64,000 bases of DNA, from assembly GCA_023168345.1 (NCBI GenBank), contig AP025689.1, forward strand, positions 866,001 to 930,000, in the 5' to 3' direction. The notes under the pieces are model-generated. The model did no database searches. It saw only the letters and a program-made list of their open reading frames with translations, and was not told the DNA's origin. This document shows positions 35,449-45,001 of the stretch, in pieces; position 1 is the stretch's first letter, and each line of letters starts with the position of its first letter. The translations under genes were made by a program, and so were the position numbers. The DNA is from Lysinibacillus sp. PLM2. Its GTDB lineage: Bacteria > Bacillota > Bacilli > Bacillales_A > Planococcaceae.

Positions 35449-36906
35449 TTAAGCCTTATTCACCTTAAACCCTGAGACATCCTCATCCAGCAAGAACGAA
35501 CTACCACGTTGTTTATAAGCTGATATGAAGAAAATCGCAATAATCGCAGCTGTTAAAACAGCGCCACCAACATAAGAAGCATTTAGTGGAATGCCGAAGC
35601 CCATGGTTGGTTCATATAAAATGTAGACAAGACACATGGACGTCATAAAGGCTGCTGGAATGGTTGCAATCCAGTGATTTTTCTTTGCTAAGAATAAATA
35701 CATTGCACCGACCCATAAGGCAATAACTGCTGTCACACCATTTGCCCATGAGAAGTAGCGCCATAGAATATTAAAATCAATTTTTGTTAAGCCATAGGAA
35801 ATGATGAATAAAGGAATCGCAATCCATAAACGGCTTAATAATTTTGATTGAGCAAATTTGAAATAGTCTGCAATAATCATACGTGCTGCACGGAAAGCCG
35901 TATCACCAGAGGTAATTGGTAAGATGATTACCCCAATAATGGCTAGAGTACCACCAATTGAGCCCATCATTAATAATGAAACTTCACTTACTACAGCAGC
36001 AGGTCCACCAGCTGTAATTAATTCATTTAAACCACCGTAACCGCCAAATAAACTCATAGAAGCAGCAGCCCAAATCATCGCAATAATACCTTCAGCAATC
36101 ATCATACCGTAGAAAATTTTGCGTCCTTCATTTTCATTTTTTGTTGTACGCGAAATGATTGGTGTTTGCGTTGCATGGAAACCAGATAAAGCCCCACAAG
36201 TAATCGTAAAGAAAATTAATGGGAAAATCGGCAAGTTGTTTGGGTGCATATTTTCGAATGTTAATTCAGGAATAGGTGCCCTTGTTACAAGCAGACCGAT
36301 ACCGATGCCTACTGCTGAAATTAGTAAAACAGCCCCGAATATTGGATATAAACGTCCGATAATCTTATCAACGGGTAACAATGTAGCAAGAATATAGTAG
36401 AAGAAGATAACCCCTACAATGACAGCTAGTGCAACTTGCCCATTCATCAAATTACTAATTAGCATTGCTGGTGAAGTAACGAAAACCGTACCAACTAAAA
36501 TAAGTAATAAAAGTGCAAATACATTTACAACGTGCTTCATAAATTTTCCTAAAAATTTTGCGGCAAGCTCAGGAAGGTGAGCCCCCTTATTACGAATAGA
36601 AATCATGCCAGTTAAATAATCGTGAACTGCCCCTGCAAAAATACATCCAACTACAATCCAAATAAATGCAACAGGCCCATATAAAGCCCCTGCAATTGGA
36701 CCAAATACTGGACCAGTTCCTGCAATATTTAATAACTGAATCATTGAATTTTTTGGCGTTGACATAGGTACGTAGTCAACTCCATCAGCATTTACATAAG
36801 CAGGCGTTGGACGAGCTGGTTTTGATCCAAATACCTTCTCAACAAACTTCCCATAAGTGAAATAACCCACAATCAAAATAACGATACAGACTAAAAACGT
36901 AATCAT
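35449..36906 (-). CDS. cstA: Carbon starvation protein A (CstA), short form
   Basis: 485 residues, about 13-14 TM helices. Family hallmarks are GTGPVFGPIAGALYGPVAFIWIVVGCIFAGAVHDY (about 63-98), AAKFLGKFMK and TSGDTAFRAARMIIAD (about 330-345). CstA proteins take up pyruvate or peptides under carbon limitation; short Firmicute forms of this size are common. It is transcribed opposite to nearly all its neighbours, with its own promoter and terminator. Confidence 0.94.
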   Translation of the reverse strand: MITFLVCIVILIVGYFTYGKFVEKVFGSKPARPTPAYVNADGVDYVPMSTPKNSMIQLLNIAGTGPVFGPIAGALYGPVAFIWIVVGCIFAGAVHDYLTGMISIRNKGAHLPELAAKFLGKFMKHVVNVFALLLLILVGTVFVTSPAMLISNLMNGQVALAVIVGVIFFYYILATLLPVDKIIGRLYPIFGAVLLISAVGIGIGLLVTRAPIPELTFENMHPNNLPIFPLIFFTITCGALSGFHATQTPIISRTTKNENEGRKIFYGMMIAEGIIAMIWAAASMSLFGGYGGLNELITAGGPAAVVSEVSLLMMGSIGGTLAIIGVIILPITSGDTAFRAARMIIADYFKFAQSKLLSRLWIAIPLFIISYGLTKIDFNILWRYFSWANGVTAVIALWVGAMYLFLAKKNHWIATIPAAFMTSMCLVYILYEPTMGFGIPLNASYVGGAVLTAAIIAIFFISAYKQRGSSFLLDEDVSGFKVNKA

Positions 36907-36955
36907 TTCACATTTTCACCCCTATTAGAATTTTCTGTTTATTTCTGACAGATTG

Positions 36956-37011
36956 ATAATATCATATTTTGTTATATAACAGCAATAACTATTTTTTTTA
37001 ATATATAACAG
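36956..37011 (-). promoter_or_regulatory. Putative cstA promoter with two direct repeats
   Basis: On the minus strand TTGCTG (36985-36980) and TATTAT (36961-36956) are 18 bases apart, a fair sigma-A promoter. The word CTGTTATATA occurs twice on that strand (37011-37002 and 36982-36973), the second overlapping the -35. This spacing of 29 bases suggests an activator or repressor site; no regulator is assigned. Confidence 0.45.
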
Positions 37012-37204
37012 ATATAAAAGCACCGACGATTGTTGCAATGAAACCCCTTACAAATAATATGTATGGATCAAAGATTAAGAATATGATAGGAAAAAAATAT
37101 TATGATAAAAGTAGTGATAATTCTCTCTTGTTCGACAGTAAGCGCATTATAAATTCAAGAGTACTATAACACCTATAAGTAGTGTGCATTTTCCTCCTCA
37201 AAAT

Positions 37205-37234
37205 AAAAAAGAAGACACCCAGTTGGATGTCTTC
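37205..37234 (-). terminator. Terminator separated from its gene by the group II intron
   Basis: On the minus strand GAAGACA-TCC pairs with GG-GTGTCTTC and is followed by TTTTTTATTTT. The matching gene is the membrane protein at 39135-39644, now ~1.9 kb away because the intron inserted between stop codon and terminator. Read on the plus strand, the stem ends 7 bases before the intron. Confidence 0.82.
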
Positions 37235-37241
37235 CTTCTAT

Positions 37242-39134
37242 GTGCGCCCGGCATGGGCTATAACTTGGTGGTGAAAGTCCACTACAGGCTTGGCAGTAGG
37301 AACTGTTAGCTAATGGCAAGGGTGTCCACCGTGAGGTGGAATCTGAAGGAAGCCGGAGGCAAAATCCCGAACTGACGGACAGAAACTATATAGAAGGCTG
37401 AATTGGGATGGACGAGTTTGCATAACAAAACGAAGTCCAATACTGCACGAATCCCATACAGTAAATATAGCAGTTACATGGGAGGAAGGTTATAGCTCTT
37501 ACCCGGGGAGGTCTCACGAGGGTTATTTATTTAACAATTAAACTAGTGATAGTTCGATGAATCGTGAGAAGTCAGCAGACGTCATAGTAGTCTCCCTTTC
37601 GGGTGATGAAGGACTGAACAATCTTAAATCTTGGAAAACAAGGAGGTATAGATATTCCGCATAACCGCAGAAAACATCGTGGTAAAGACCGAAAGATGGC
37701 TACCTATGGAGAGATAAGTTGGAAACGAAAGGGTAAATAGGAGCGCGTAGGAATACTAATATGGATATGAAAGAACAGGATGGTATCAATATCAATTTAA
37801 TTGATAAAGTTATTGCAAATAATAATCTTTGGAGAGCTTATAAGAAAGTAAAAGCAAACAATGGTGCACCAGGGATTGATGGAATTACAGTAGTAGAATT
37901 AAAGTCACACATGAAGAAATATTTTGAACCTCTCAAAAAGAAGTTGAAAGATGGAACTTATCAACCTCAACCAGTTAAAAGAGTTGCCATACCCAAACCG
38001 GACGGTTCTAAAAGATATTTAGGAATACCAAGCGTTTTAGATAGAGTCGTCCAACAAGCTATTCTTCAAGTGATTGAACCCATTATAGACCCACACTTTT
38101 CAGAACATAGTTTTGGATTTCGGAAAGGCAGAAATGCCCACCAAGCAATTATATTAGCTGAAAAATATTACGAGGAAGGTTACCGCGTAGTAGTGGACTG
38201 TGACTTGAAAAATTACTTTGATACAATTCATCATCAAAGACTAAGAGCATATTTAGAAGAATTCATATCGGACAAAATTGTCTTAAAATTAATATGGAAA
38301 TTCTTGCGTTCAGGGATCCTAGACCGGGACATCTATATTGAAACCAAAGAAGGTGCTCCGCAAGGTGGACCACTGTCTCCTATATTAGCAAATGTTTATC
38401 TAAACAAATTAGATAGAGAGTTAGAGAAAAGAGAGCATCGTTTTATTAGATACGCGGATGACTTTGTCATTTACGTGAAAAGTAAACGTGCTGGAGAGAG
38501 AGTTATGGAAAGTGTCTCAAAGTTCATTGAACAAGACTTACAACTCGTCATTAACCAAAACAAAAGTAAGGTATGCGGGGCAACAACTTCTACTTTTCTT
38601 GGGTTTAACATTCAAAATCTTATGGGAAAGTTGGATGCCGACCAAGTAAGTCGGCTAAACAACGATTCAAAGACAAGTTAAAGAAAAGTACAAGTCGGAA
38701 AATGAATGGAAATTTTGAAGAAATAGTCAAGAAAATTAATCAAATCACAACTGGATGGATTAATTATTATGGGATTTCAAGAATGAAGAAATTCATTATT
38801 GAGACACAGAAATGGCTTAACCATCGGTTAAGGCAACTTATATGGAAAAGATGGAAGAAACCAAAGACTAAATATAAGATGCTTCGTAAATATGGAGTAA
38901 ATCATGATGACGCAATGAAATTAGCTAATTCCCGAAAGGGATATTGGAGACTTTCACGAAGTGAAATCCTTCAACGTGCAATAACAAAAGAAAAGCTCAC
39001 AAAGTGGAGACTAAAAGATATCTCCTTACTTTATGAGCAACGATACTTAAAAGGTTGAACCGCCGTATACGGAACCGTACGTACGGTGGTGTGAGAGGTC
39101 GACTACTCAAATAATGAATAGTCACCTACTCGAT
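37242..39134 (+). mobile_element. Group II intron, class C-like, inserted next to a terminator hairpin
   Basis: The 5' end starts GTGCGCCCGGC, the group II GUGYG signature. A structured non-coding domain of ~500 bases leads to the intron-encoded protein. Domain V is at about 39060-39098 (CCGTATACGG, AACCG, GTGGTGTGAGAGG), and a domain VI-like stem (GACTA/TAGTC) follows. The 3' end CCTACTCGAT finishes in AT as expected. The protein lacks an endonuclease domain, and insertion just 3' of a terminator stem is the known habit of IIC introns. The ends are inferred, uncertain by a few bases. Confidence 0.88.
37761..39058 (+). pseudogene. Frameshifted group II intron reverse transcriptase/maturase
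   Basis: Two frames together make one ~430-residue class C-type protein. The first part holds RT motifs including KPDGSKRYLGIPSVLDRVVQQAI, HSFGFRKGRNAHQAI, GAPQGGPLSPILANVYL and the catalytic YADD (about residue 234). Near 38627-38630 the frame is lost. Re-reading with one extra base in the GGGAAAG run restores GCRPSKSAKQRFKDKLKK and leads into the maturase end (QLIWKRWKK, RKGYWRLSR). So one A appears to be missing from the run. It is either a real inactivating deletion, a sequencing error, or much less likely a programmed shift. No endonuclease domain is present. Confidence 0.88.
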
Positions 39135-39644
39135 TTACAATGCTACAAATGGTTTTTTCATTTTCATAAGGCCGTAAACAAAGAAGAATATACCACAGGT
39201 AATATACGTTAAAACGACAAAAAGAACTGATTTTCCTTGTTCTCCCGTCCAGCGGAAGAATAGACGATAATAAAAATAGACCATTAAAATAATTAATGCA
39301 ATTGATGATAAAAATCCGATAAATGGAATGAATGAAACGAGTATGAGCCCGAAGAAAATTAATGTATATTTCAAAGCTTCTGATTTGACTGCTTCCATCG
39401 TTGATTTTTTCGCTCCAAAGGCAAACATCATGTAAACATTGACAAACGGAATCCAACTCATAAAGGCAATTTCGTGGAAGCCATTTGTTTTTGCTGTATT
39501 AGAATAAATAATGGCAGAAAGAATGTATCCGATAATGGCAAAAATTATGGCGAAGATAAATACGGCCATCAATATAGCTGCAAAAGCGGCTAAGTCTACA
39601 AATACCATACTGTCGTTGTATTGGTACTGTTGAAGTTGTTGCAT
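39135..39644 (-). CDS. Small integral membrane protein, unknown function
   Basis: 169 residues with four or five TM helices (about 15-45, 60-80, 92-108, 110-130, 143-160). The N-terminus is Gln/Tyr-rich (MQQLQQYQY). A perfect ribosome binding site AAAGGAGGTG lies eight bases before the ATG. Its stop codon abuts the 3' end of the group II intron, and its original terminator lies beyond the intron. It has general similarity in style to small Bacillales membrane proteins, but I do not recognise the family. Confidence 0.85.
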   Translation of the reverse strand: MQQLQQYQYNDSMVFVDLAAFAAILMAVFIFAIIFAIIGYILSAIIYSNTAKTNGFHEIAFMSWIPFVNVYMMFAFGAKKSTMEAVKSEALKYTLIFFGLILVSFIPFIGFLSSIALIILMVYFYYRLFFRWTGEQGKSVLFVVLTYITCGIFFFVYGLMKMKKPFVAL

Positions 39645-39922
39645 TCAACATACACCTCCTTTCAAATACGTTTTAATGTATGAATCAATATTTGTATTTA
39701 AGCATGAAAAAATAAGAAATTTATTAAGTGAATGTTAATTTAAGATGTAGCGTATTAAATATATGTTTTTTTGATTTTATTAAAAAAGTCATATGAACCG
39801 AAACCGCAAAAGTGACGGGAACTCCATTTCTCATTCAAAATCCACTAAAAGCAAAAACCATTTACAAATATCGGTATATAATAAAACGAAAAATATTTTC
39901 TTATTAAAGGAGGAGATTGATT

Positions 39923-40369
39923 ATGTTTGATTTGAGCCCATTTCGTCAAAGAACCGATGAATTATTCAATCATGTTGAAAAGGTTTTCGCAGAAATGTTA
40001 AATGAAAGCAATTTTCCTATACTCAGCGAACAAATGAAATCACTCCGTTCAGAATTTACTGAGGGGAAAGATGCTTACTTTGTAGAGGTGGGTGTGCCGG
40101 GCTTTGCAAAAGAAGATATTCAAATTAATTTAGAAAATAATAAGTTAACAATCTTTGCAAAACGTGATGAACGAAATGAGATGCGAGATAAGGATGATCA
40201 AATTATTCGCTATCAAAGGCAGTTTGGACAATTCGTTCGTCAATTTTATGTTCGTAATATTGACCAAGATCGAGTGAAAGCACAATTAGATAAAGGGTTA
40301 TTGAAAATTAAACTCCCAAAGCTAACACTTGGGGATACTGGCAACCTAAAGCGTATTGAAATCGACTAA
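39923..40369 (+). CDS. Hsp20/alpha-crystallin small heat-shock protein
   Basis: 148 residues. The alpha-crystallin domain spans about 45-140, with AYFVEVGVPGFAKEDIQINLENNKLTI, the DQIIRYQRQFGQFVRQF segment and LDKGLLKIKLPK. It binds unfolding proteins without ATP. ATG 39923 lies after AAAGGAGG; an in-frame TTG six bases earlier is less likely. It resembles the Bacillus spore/heat-shock Hsp20 (CotM/YocM-like) group. Single-gene unit with a downstream terminator. No CIRCE element is seen. Confidence 0.93.
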   Translation: MFDLSPFRQRTDELFNHVEKVFAEMLNESNFPILSEQMKSLRSEFTEGKDAYFVEVGVPGFAKEDIQINLENNKLTIFAKRDERNEMRDKDDQIIRYQRQFGQFVRQFYVRNIDQDRVKAQLDKGLLKIKLPKLTLGDTGNLKRIEID

Positions 40370-40429
40370 CTATAATGATTCTATAGAGACAATCTACTAG
40401 TAAAATAAAACCTCTAAATGAATGGGGCT

Positions 40430-40478
40430 GACTATAAACTAGCTCATAAAAAATTGAGTTTGTTTATAGTCTTTTTTT
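40430..40478 (+). terminator. Terminator after hsp20
   Basis: GACTATAAA (40430-40438) pairs with TTTATAGTC (40463-40471), with inner CTCA/TGAG pairing and a run of T. Confidence 0.88.
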
Positions 40479-40499
40479 GGGAGAATGGTTGTTCAAAAC

Positions 40500-42000
40500 G
40501 TAGAATTTCTGTTACGGATAACGGGGTCAACCGAAAGTGCCTGAATGCTCATGGAAGAATATGGGGATGGGAACTTTCATGACGAAAAGTGCCCAATCGC
40601 TTGTGGGAGGATAAGAAAAAGGGAATTTTTACGACGAAAAGTGCCCAAAAGCTCGTGAAAGAATAAGAAAAAGGGAACTTTCACGACGAAAAGTGCCCAA
40701 AAGCTCGTGAAAGAATAAGAAAAAGGGAACTTTCACAACCGAAAGTGCCCGAATGCCCATAGAAGAATATTGAAACGGGAACTTTCACGACGAAAAGTGC
40801 CCAAATGCTCGTGAAAGAATAAGAAAAAGGGAACTTTTACGACGAAAAGTGCCCAAATGCCCATGGGGGAATATCAAAATGGGAACTTTCACAACCGAAA
40901 GTGCCCAAACACGTGTGGAATAATAAGAAAAAGGGAACTTTCACGACGAAAAGTGCCCAAATGCCCGTGAGAGAATAAGAAAAAGGAACTTTCACAACCG
41001 AAAGTGCCCAAATGTCCATGGGGGTATATTAAAAAGGGAACTTTCACGACGAAAAGTGCCCAAACGCTTGTGGGAGAATAAGAAAAGGGGAACTTTCACG
41101 ACGAAAAGTGCCCAAATGTCCATGGGGGTATATTAAAAAGGGAACTTTCGCGACGAAAAGTGCCCAAATGCGTGTGGGAGAATAAGAAAAGGGGAACTTT
41201 CACAATCGAAATTGCCCAAATGTGTGTGAAGAAAGAAGGAAATGGGAACTTTTACGGCGAAAAGTGCCCAAATGTCCATGGGTGTATTTTAAAAAGGGAA
41301 CTTTCATGACGAAAAGTGCCCAGACACTTGTGAAAAAAGAAGGAAATGGGGACTTTCACAATCGAAATTGCCCAAATGCGTGTGAAGAAAGAAGGAAATG
41401 GGAACTTTCACGACGAAAAGTGCCCAATCGCTTGTGGGAGGATAAGAAAAAGGGAACTTTTACGACGAAAAGTGCCCAAAAGCTCGTGAAAGAATAAGAA
41501 AAAGGGAACTTTTACAACCGAAAGTGCCTCAATGTCCATAGAAGAATATTGAAACGGGAACTTTCATGACGAAAAGTGCCCAAATGCGTGTGGAATAATA
41601 AGAAAAAGGGAACTTTCACAACCGAAAGTGCCCAAACGCGTGTGGAAGATTAAGAAAAAGGGAACTTTCACGACGAAAAGTGCTCAAATGCCCGTGAGAG
41701 AATAAGAAAAAAGGGAACTTTCACAACCGAAAGTGCCCGAATGCCCATAGAAGAATATTGAAACGGGAACTTTCACGACGAAAAGTGCCCAAATGCTCGT
41801 GAAAGAATAAGAAAAAGGGAACTTTTACGACGAAAAGTGCCCAAATGCCCATGGGGGAATATCAAAATGGGAACTTTCACAACCAAAAGTACCCAAACTC
41901 TCGTAATAAATTAAGAAAATCGCAACTTTCCCAACTAACAACTAAAAATACCCAACCGCTCGTAACAAAATAAACTAACGGGAACTTTCCCGCCCAAAGT
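40500..42000. repeat. Tandem hairpin array E, ~54-bp unit, about 27 copies plus decayed ends
   Basis: Each unit has GGGAACTTTC, a 5-7-base loop such as ACAACC or ACGACGA, then GAAAGTGCCC, followed by a spacer (AAATGC, CCATGG or CTCGTG, GAATAAGAAAAA). The arms form a ~10-bp stem with one conserved A-G mismatch. At least three loop types alternate. About 27 good copies are counted, and the last two or three are decayed. The region 42000-42354 after it is plain AT-rich promoter DNA. Confidence 0.93.
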
Positions 42001-42354
42001 ACGCACCCGACACTCGTAAAAAATAAGTTTATACTCAATCAGCACCCCAAAAGATATATTGTTACAACTGAAACACCACAAATCCCCAACACCTATAATT
42101 TTCTATTAAAAAACGATTTAAAAAATAGTTTAGTTGGAAATAATAATAGGGATGCCTTTTGAGGAGAGTGTTCCTAACTTCAACCCTCAACTATTTATAC
42201 TAATCTATTGGATATTGATACCTCTATACCAAGCTTTCACCCTGTCTTATAGTGGTTCAAACTTCGTTTACATAAATTTGCACGTGCTGTATAATTAAAA
42301 ATTGTACATAAAACTGTCGAATCATGGAATTGGACAACTTGTTGGAGGTAGCAC

Positions 42355-43920
42355 ATGCCAGAGAAAGCATTTGAAAAACTGAAACAAAACATTAAAAATG
42401 AATGGATTATAGCCTTTAATGCAGCCATGATTATTGGGATTATAACGCATCTTTATGCATTTATGCACAGATACCCAAATCATGATAGTCTTCATAATTT
42501 ATATAGCTCACAAGCAATGGTAACATCGGGGAGGTTTTTCCTTAGCCCTGCAGCTGGTATTAGCTCTTATTTCGATCTTCCATGGGTTATTGGACTATTC
42601 TCTATTTTCTTCTTAGCTTTAGCTGCTGTCAGCTTAGTCATTTTATTTGAAGTACGTAAAAAAATATCGATCATTCTAATTTCAGGGATTGTTGTCACAT
42701 TTCCAAGTGTATCTTCAACATTTTCATATATTTTCACAGCTGATGGTTATATGCTCGGTATTTTTATGGCAATTTTAGCTGTTGTCATTACGAAAAAATT
42801 TAAAAAATTTGGTTTCCTTATTGGAGCTTTGCTGGTCTGTTTATCAGTGGGGATTTATCAAGCAAACCTTTCAGTCGTTTTAACATTTACAACGTTTTGG
42901 TTAATTCATGAAATTATTTATTCAAACAACTCATTAAAACAAGTTTGGGCAAATGTTTTACGATCTGGCCTTATGATTGGAATTGGGATGGTTGGGTATC
43001 TAATCGTTTATAAATTATTTACCACTTTTTTTGCGGTTCAAATTTCAACCTATCAAGGACTTGATAAAGTAGGGAACTTAACGTTAGCTGACATTCCTAG
43101 AAGAATCTCTCAAATAATAAAAGAACTAAAAACCTTTTTCTTTAGAGGTTTTATCAACGGCTATGAAGTTAACTTTCTTGAGATTTTAAACGTCTTATTA
43201 GTGATCGTTCTATTCGTTGGTGTCATTGTTGTTATAGCAAAAAAACAACTTTACAAAAATAGTGGATTATTAATCACTTTAGCGATCGGTGTGATAACAC
43301 TTCCATTTAGCTATTACATCGCTTACTTTATGTCACCATCTGTTTTTTATCACATGCTAATGGTCTTTGGGCTAAGCAGTGTTTATATTTTCATCGTATT
43401 AATGTATGACAAAATTGATGAGAAGCAAGGACCGGTATTAAAAATCGAACGTTTTAATTCATGGGCAACAGTCATTTTAATGACCTTTACTATTTTTAAT
43501 TTTGGTTTGATTGCTAATATTGCATACATGAACATGGAACTTCGTTATGAAAAATCAATCAATGTGGCAAATCGACTTGTGGATCGTATTGAGCAATTAG
43601 ATGAATATGAGAATATCGAAAAAATAGCGGTTTATGGCAATGTTTCGTTACATTCAGACTTAACGTCAAAAATTATTCCAAGCCAAATTCCTGAAATGAC
43701 AGGGTCAGTTGGGGAAGTTGTATTTTACAAACCATATAGCTATCAGGAACTACTCGATCAGTTCTTAGGCTATTCTTTAAAAATGGCAACTGATGAGGAA
43801 ACGGAACAAATTAGCCAAACTGAGCAATTCGCTGAAATGGGTATTTGGCCAGCAAAAGACTCTATTGCGGTTATTGGTGATACAGTCATCATTAAATTTG
43901 AAGAAGTTGAAACAAATTAG
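42355..43920 (+). CDS. GtrII-type membrane glucosyltransferase
   Basis: 521 residues, about 11 TM helices with a C-terminal extracellular domain (about 390-521). The N-terminal part fits the Glucos_trans_II (GtrII/III) family: YPNHDSLHNLYSSQAMVTSGRFF (about 41-63) carries the conserved acidic loop. In Gtr systems this protein moves glucose from the undecaprenyl carrier onto a surface polymer outside the cell. The next two genes supply the carrier-charging transferase and the flippase, completing the three-part set. AGGAGG-like site six bases before the ATG. The polymer acceptor is unknown; a wall polysaccharide or teichoic acid is likely in this cell type. Confidence 0.88.
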   Translation: MPEKAFEKLKQNIKNEWIIAFNAAMIIGIITHLYAFMHRYPNHDSLHNLYSSQAMVTSGRFFLSPAAGISSYFDLPWVIGLFSIFFLALAAVSLVILFEVRKKISIILISGIVVTFPSVSSTFSYIFTADGYMLGIFMAILAVVITKKFKKFGFLIGALLVCLSVGIYQANLSVVLTFTTFWLIHEIIYSNNSLKQVWANVLRSGLMIGIGMVGYLIVYKLFTTFFAVQISTYQGLDKVGNLTLADIPRRISQIIKELKTFFFRGFINGYEVNFLEILNVLLVIVLFVGVIVVIAKKQLYKNSGLLITLAIGVITLPFSYYIAYFMSPSVFYHMLMVFGLSSVYIFIVLMYDKIDEKQGPVLKIERFNSWATVILMTFTIFNFGLIANIAYMNMELRYEKSINVANRLVDRIEQLDEYENIEKIAVYGNVSLHSDLTSKIIPSQIPEMTGSVGEVVFYKPYSYQELLDQFLGYSLKMATDEETEQISQTEQFAEMGIWPAKDSIAVIGDTVIIKFEEVETN

Positions 43921-44071
43921 GAAACATTTCGTACTAATAAATGGGACTTCAAAAACGTATGGGAGATTTTCCATTTCGCTAATAAGCGGAGAAGTTTATT
44001 TATACAAAACAAATCACATTTAAATCAAACATTAATCTTCGAACAAAACGTCGCGTGGAAAGGAGTACAGT

Positions 44072-45001
44072 ATGCCGTTATTATCAGTAATTCTCCCAGC
44101 ATATAACGAAGAAAAAATGATTGCAAAAGCGGCTGAAACACTTTATGCCATTTTACAAAAAGAAAAGATAGAAGCGGAGCTCATTTTCATCAATGACGGT
44201 TCGAAAGATGGAACTTGGCAAGAAATTGAACGGGTAAGTCATGAGTTCAACGGTGTAAGAGGAGTTTCATTTTCTCGAAACTTTGGAAAAGAAGCTGCAA
44301 TATTAGCAGGGCTTGAGCATGCAAAAGGGGATTGCTGTGTTGTAATGGATTGTGATTTGCAGCATCCACCGGAAACAGTTATTCAAATGTATCGACTTTG
44401 GGAAGATGGATTTGAAATTATTGAGGGCGTCAAATCTTCCAGAGGAAATGAAACGAAAGTACACGGCATTTTCACGAGAGGTTTTTATCGGTTAATCAAT
44501 AAAGCAACGGGCTTTGATATGTCACGTTCTTCGGATTTTAAGCTTTTGGATCACAAAGTAGTGGAAGAGTATATCCGTTTACCGGAAAGAAAGCTGTTTT
44601 TCCGAGCACTTTCATTTTGGTTAGGCTTTAAAAGTATTGAAGTGGAATATGAAGTTCAAGAGAGAACAGCGGGGGAAACAAAGTGGTCATTTTACTCGCT
44701 CTCGAAATATGCGATTAATAATATCACTTCATTTTCAACTGCACCTATGCAAATAATTACCGTTATTGGTGTGTTGTTCTTACTTTTCTCTATCTTTTTA
44801 AGCGTTCAATCGCTTGTGAATTATTTTTATGGGCAGTCCTTAGGCGGTTTCACAACGGTAATTTTACTATTGCTGGGGATTGGCAGTTTGTTAATGATTA
44901 GTTTAGGAATTATCGGTTTTTACATTTCAAAAATTTATGAAGAAGTGAAACGCAGACCACGTTATATTGTTTCTGGGAAGACGACAAATGGAAAAGAATA
45001 A
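44072..45001 (+). CDS. GtrB-type undecaprenyl-phosphate glycosyltransferase (GT2)
   Basis: 309 residues. A cytoplasmic GT-A domain (about 1-225) has ILPAYNEE, FINDGSKDGT, SFSRNFGKEAAILAGL and the metal-binding VMDCDLQHPPE. Two TM helices follow (about 230-250 and 265-290). It is of the DPM1/GtrB type, which adds a sugar from a nucleotide donor to undecaprenyl phosphate. It lies between the GtrII-like gene and gtrA, and its last codons overlap the gtrA start. Confidence 0.94.
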   Translation: MPLLSVILPAYNEEKMIAKAAETLYAILQKEKIEAELIFINDGSKDGTWQEIERVSHEFNGVRGVSFSRNFGKEAAILAGLEHAKGDCCVVMDCDLQHPPETVIQMYRLWEDGFEIIEGVKSSRGNETKVHGIFTRGFYRLINKATGFDMSRSSDFKLLDHKVVEEYIRLPERKLFFRALSFWLGFKSIEVEYEVQERTAGETKWSFYSLSKYAINNITSFSTAPMQIITVIGVLFLLFSIFLSVQSLVNYFYGQSLGGFTTVILLLLGIGSLLMISLGIIGFYISKIYEEVKRRPRYIVSGKTTNGKE

